This document shows positions 63,902 through 64,000 of a DNA stretch of 64,000 bases, in pieces. The notes beneath the pieces are model-generated. The model saw only the letters and a list, made by a program, of their open reading frames with translations, did not search any database and was not told where the DNA came from. The DNA comes from Rhizobium metallidurans (GTDB taxonomy: Bacteria; Pseudomonadota; Alphaproteobacteria; Rhizobiales; Rhizobiaceae), in NCBI RefSeq assembly GCF_014196505.1, contig NZ_JACIDW010000009.1, positions 109,159-173,158 on the forward strand. Reading direction: 5' to 3'. Numbering within the stretch: position 1 is the first letter of the stretch; every line of letters begins with the position of its first letter. Both the position numbers and the translations under genes were made by a program.

Positions 63902-64000
63902 TCAGAGAGCCTTCCGCAGCTCGGGCAGTGCGTCGAAGAGATCGGCGACGAGGCCGAAATCGGCGACCTGGAAGATCGGTGCTTCCTCGTCCTTGTTGAT
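63902..64000 (-). CDS. etfA: Electron transfer flavoprotein alpha subunit, 3' end only
   Basis: The last 32 codons of a minus-strand gene that continues beyond the window. The peptide [20 protein letters not shown] followed by [12 protein letters not shown] is the typical end of EtfA, where the FAD-binding domain closes. EtfA with EtfB carries electrons from acyl-CoA and related dehydrogenases to ETF-quinone oxidoreductase. The stop is at 63902-63904. Confidence 0.9.
   Translation of the reverse strand: MNKDEEAPIFQVADFGLVADLFDALPELRKAL

Overview
The window reads as chromosome or chromid DNA of an alphaproteobacterium of the order Hyphomicrobiales, most likely a member of the Rhizobiaceae (Rhizobium, Ensifer, Shinella or a relative). 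Three things point there: GC-rich coding with strong G/C at third positions, the rhizobial gene order rhaDI / rhaRSTPQUK for rhamnose, and rhizobial-type families (FdsGBAD formate dehydrogenase, OtnK/OtnC, HypD-like deaminase, EcfG-type sigma factor). No tRNA, rRNA, CRISPR array, prophage or complete insertion sequence was found.

Layout. 1-2.5 kb: end of an arginase-family gene and small orphan genes. 1.6-8.1 kb: a LysR regulator and the NAD-linked molybdenum formate dehydrogenase operon fdsG-B-A-D, which lacks fdsC and carries a 156-bp palindromic repeat between fdsB and fdsA. 8.1-15.3 kb: membrane proteins, a YeiH-type exporter, divergent katG/oxyR and a PAP2 phosphatase. 15.4-20.2 kb: a four-carbon acid sugar (threonate/erythronate) module, otnI-ltnD divergent from lacI-otnK-otnC, around a paired operator. 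20.5-23.4 kb: a proline/hydroxyproline-type pair (Ldh2-family reductase and HypD/LhpC-like deaminase) with a GntR regulator; both promoters share a composite DNA motif. 23.7-27.1 kb: a signalling island (PAS protein, two Crp/Fnr paralogues, DUF6894, a lone receiver domain, an ECF sigma factor). 27.3-33.3 kb: a D-amino-acid-type PLP enzyme, a polar amino acid ABC transporter, two RidA proteins and an IclR regulator. 33.5-41.3 kb: DedA, a small membrane protein, RpiR regulator, metallophosphoesterase, autotransporter, an ABC ATPase remnant and an L,D-transpeptidase. 41.6-46.2 kb: a heavy-metal module (MerR sensor, P1B ATPase, HMA chaperone, DsbA/DsbB-like pair). 46.4-49.8 kb: TetR regulator, small proteins, a chemoreceptor. 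50.2-62.3 kb: an SMP-30 protein and the complete L-rhamnose locus with a hidden 52-residue YqaE/Pmp3 gene between rhaI and rhaD. 62.4-64 kb: an FAH-family hydratase, a secreted protein behind a Shine-Dalgarno-masking hairpin, and the 3' end of etfA.

Most coherent unusual signal. Three promoters, at 34.9, 44.6 and 46.2 kb, have the same architecture: TTGACC, a 19-bp spacer beginning CTnTAGTT, and a CAnnnT -10 box. This is the signature of MerR-family metal regulators. They lie upstream of a two-helix membrane protein of unknown function, the HMA chaperone/P1B-ATPase operon, and the dsbB-dsbA-like pair. The ATPase has CSC where CPC is usual and mixed copper-like and zinc-like membrane motifs, and the MerR protein also has a mixed cysteine pattern. 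I infer a thiophilic-metal response that couples export to periplasmic disulfide handling. Its metal and the role of the small membrane protein cannot be read from sequence alone.
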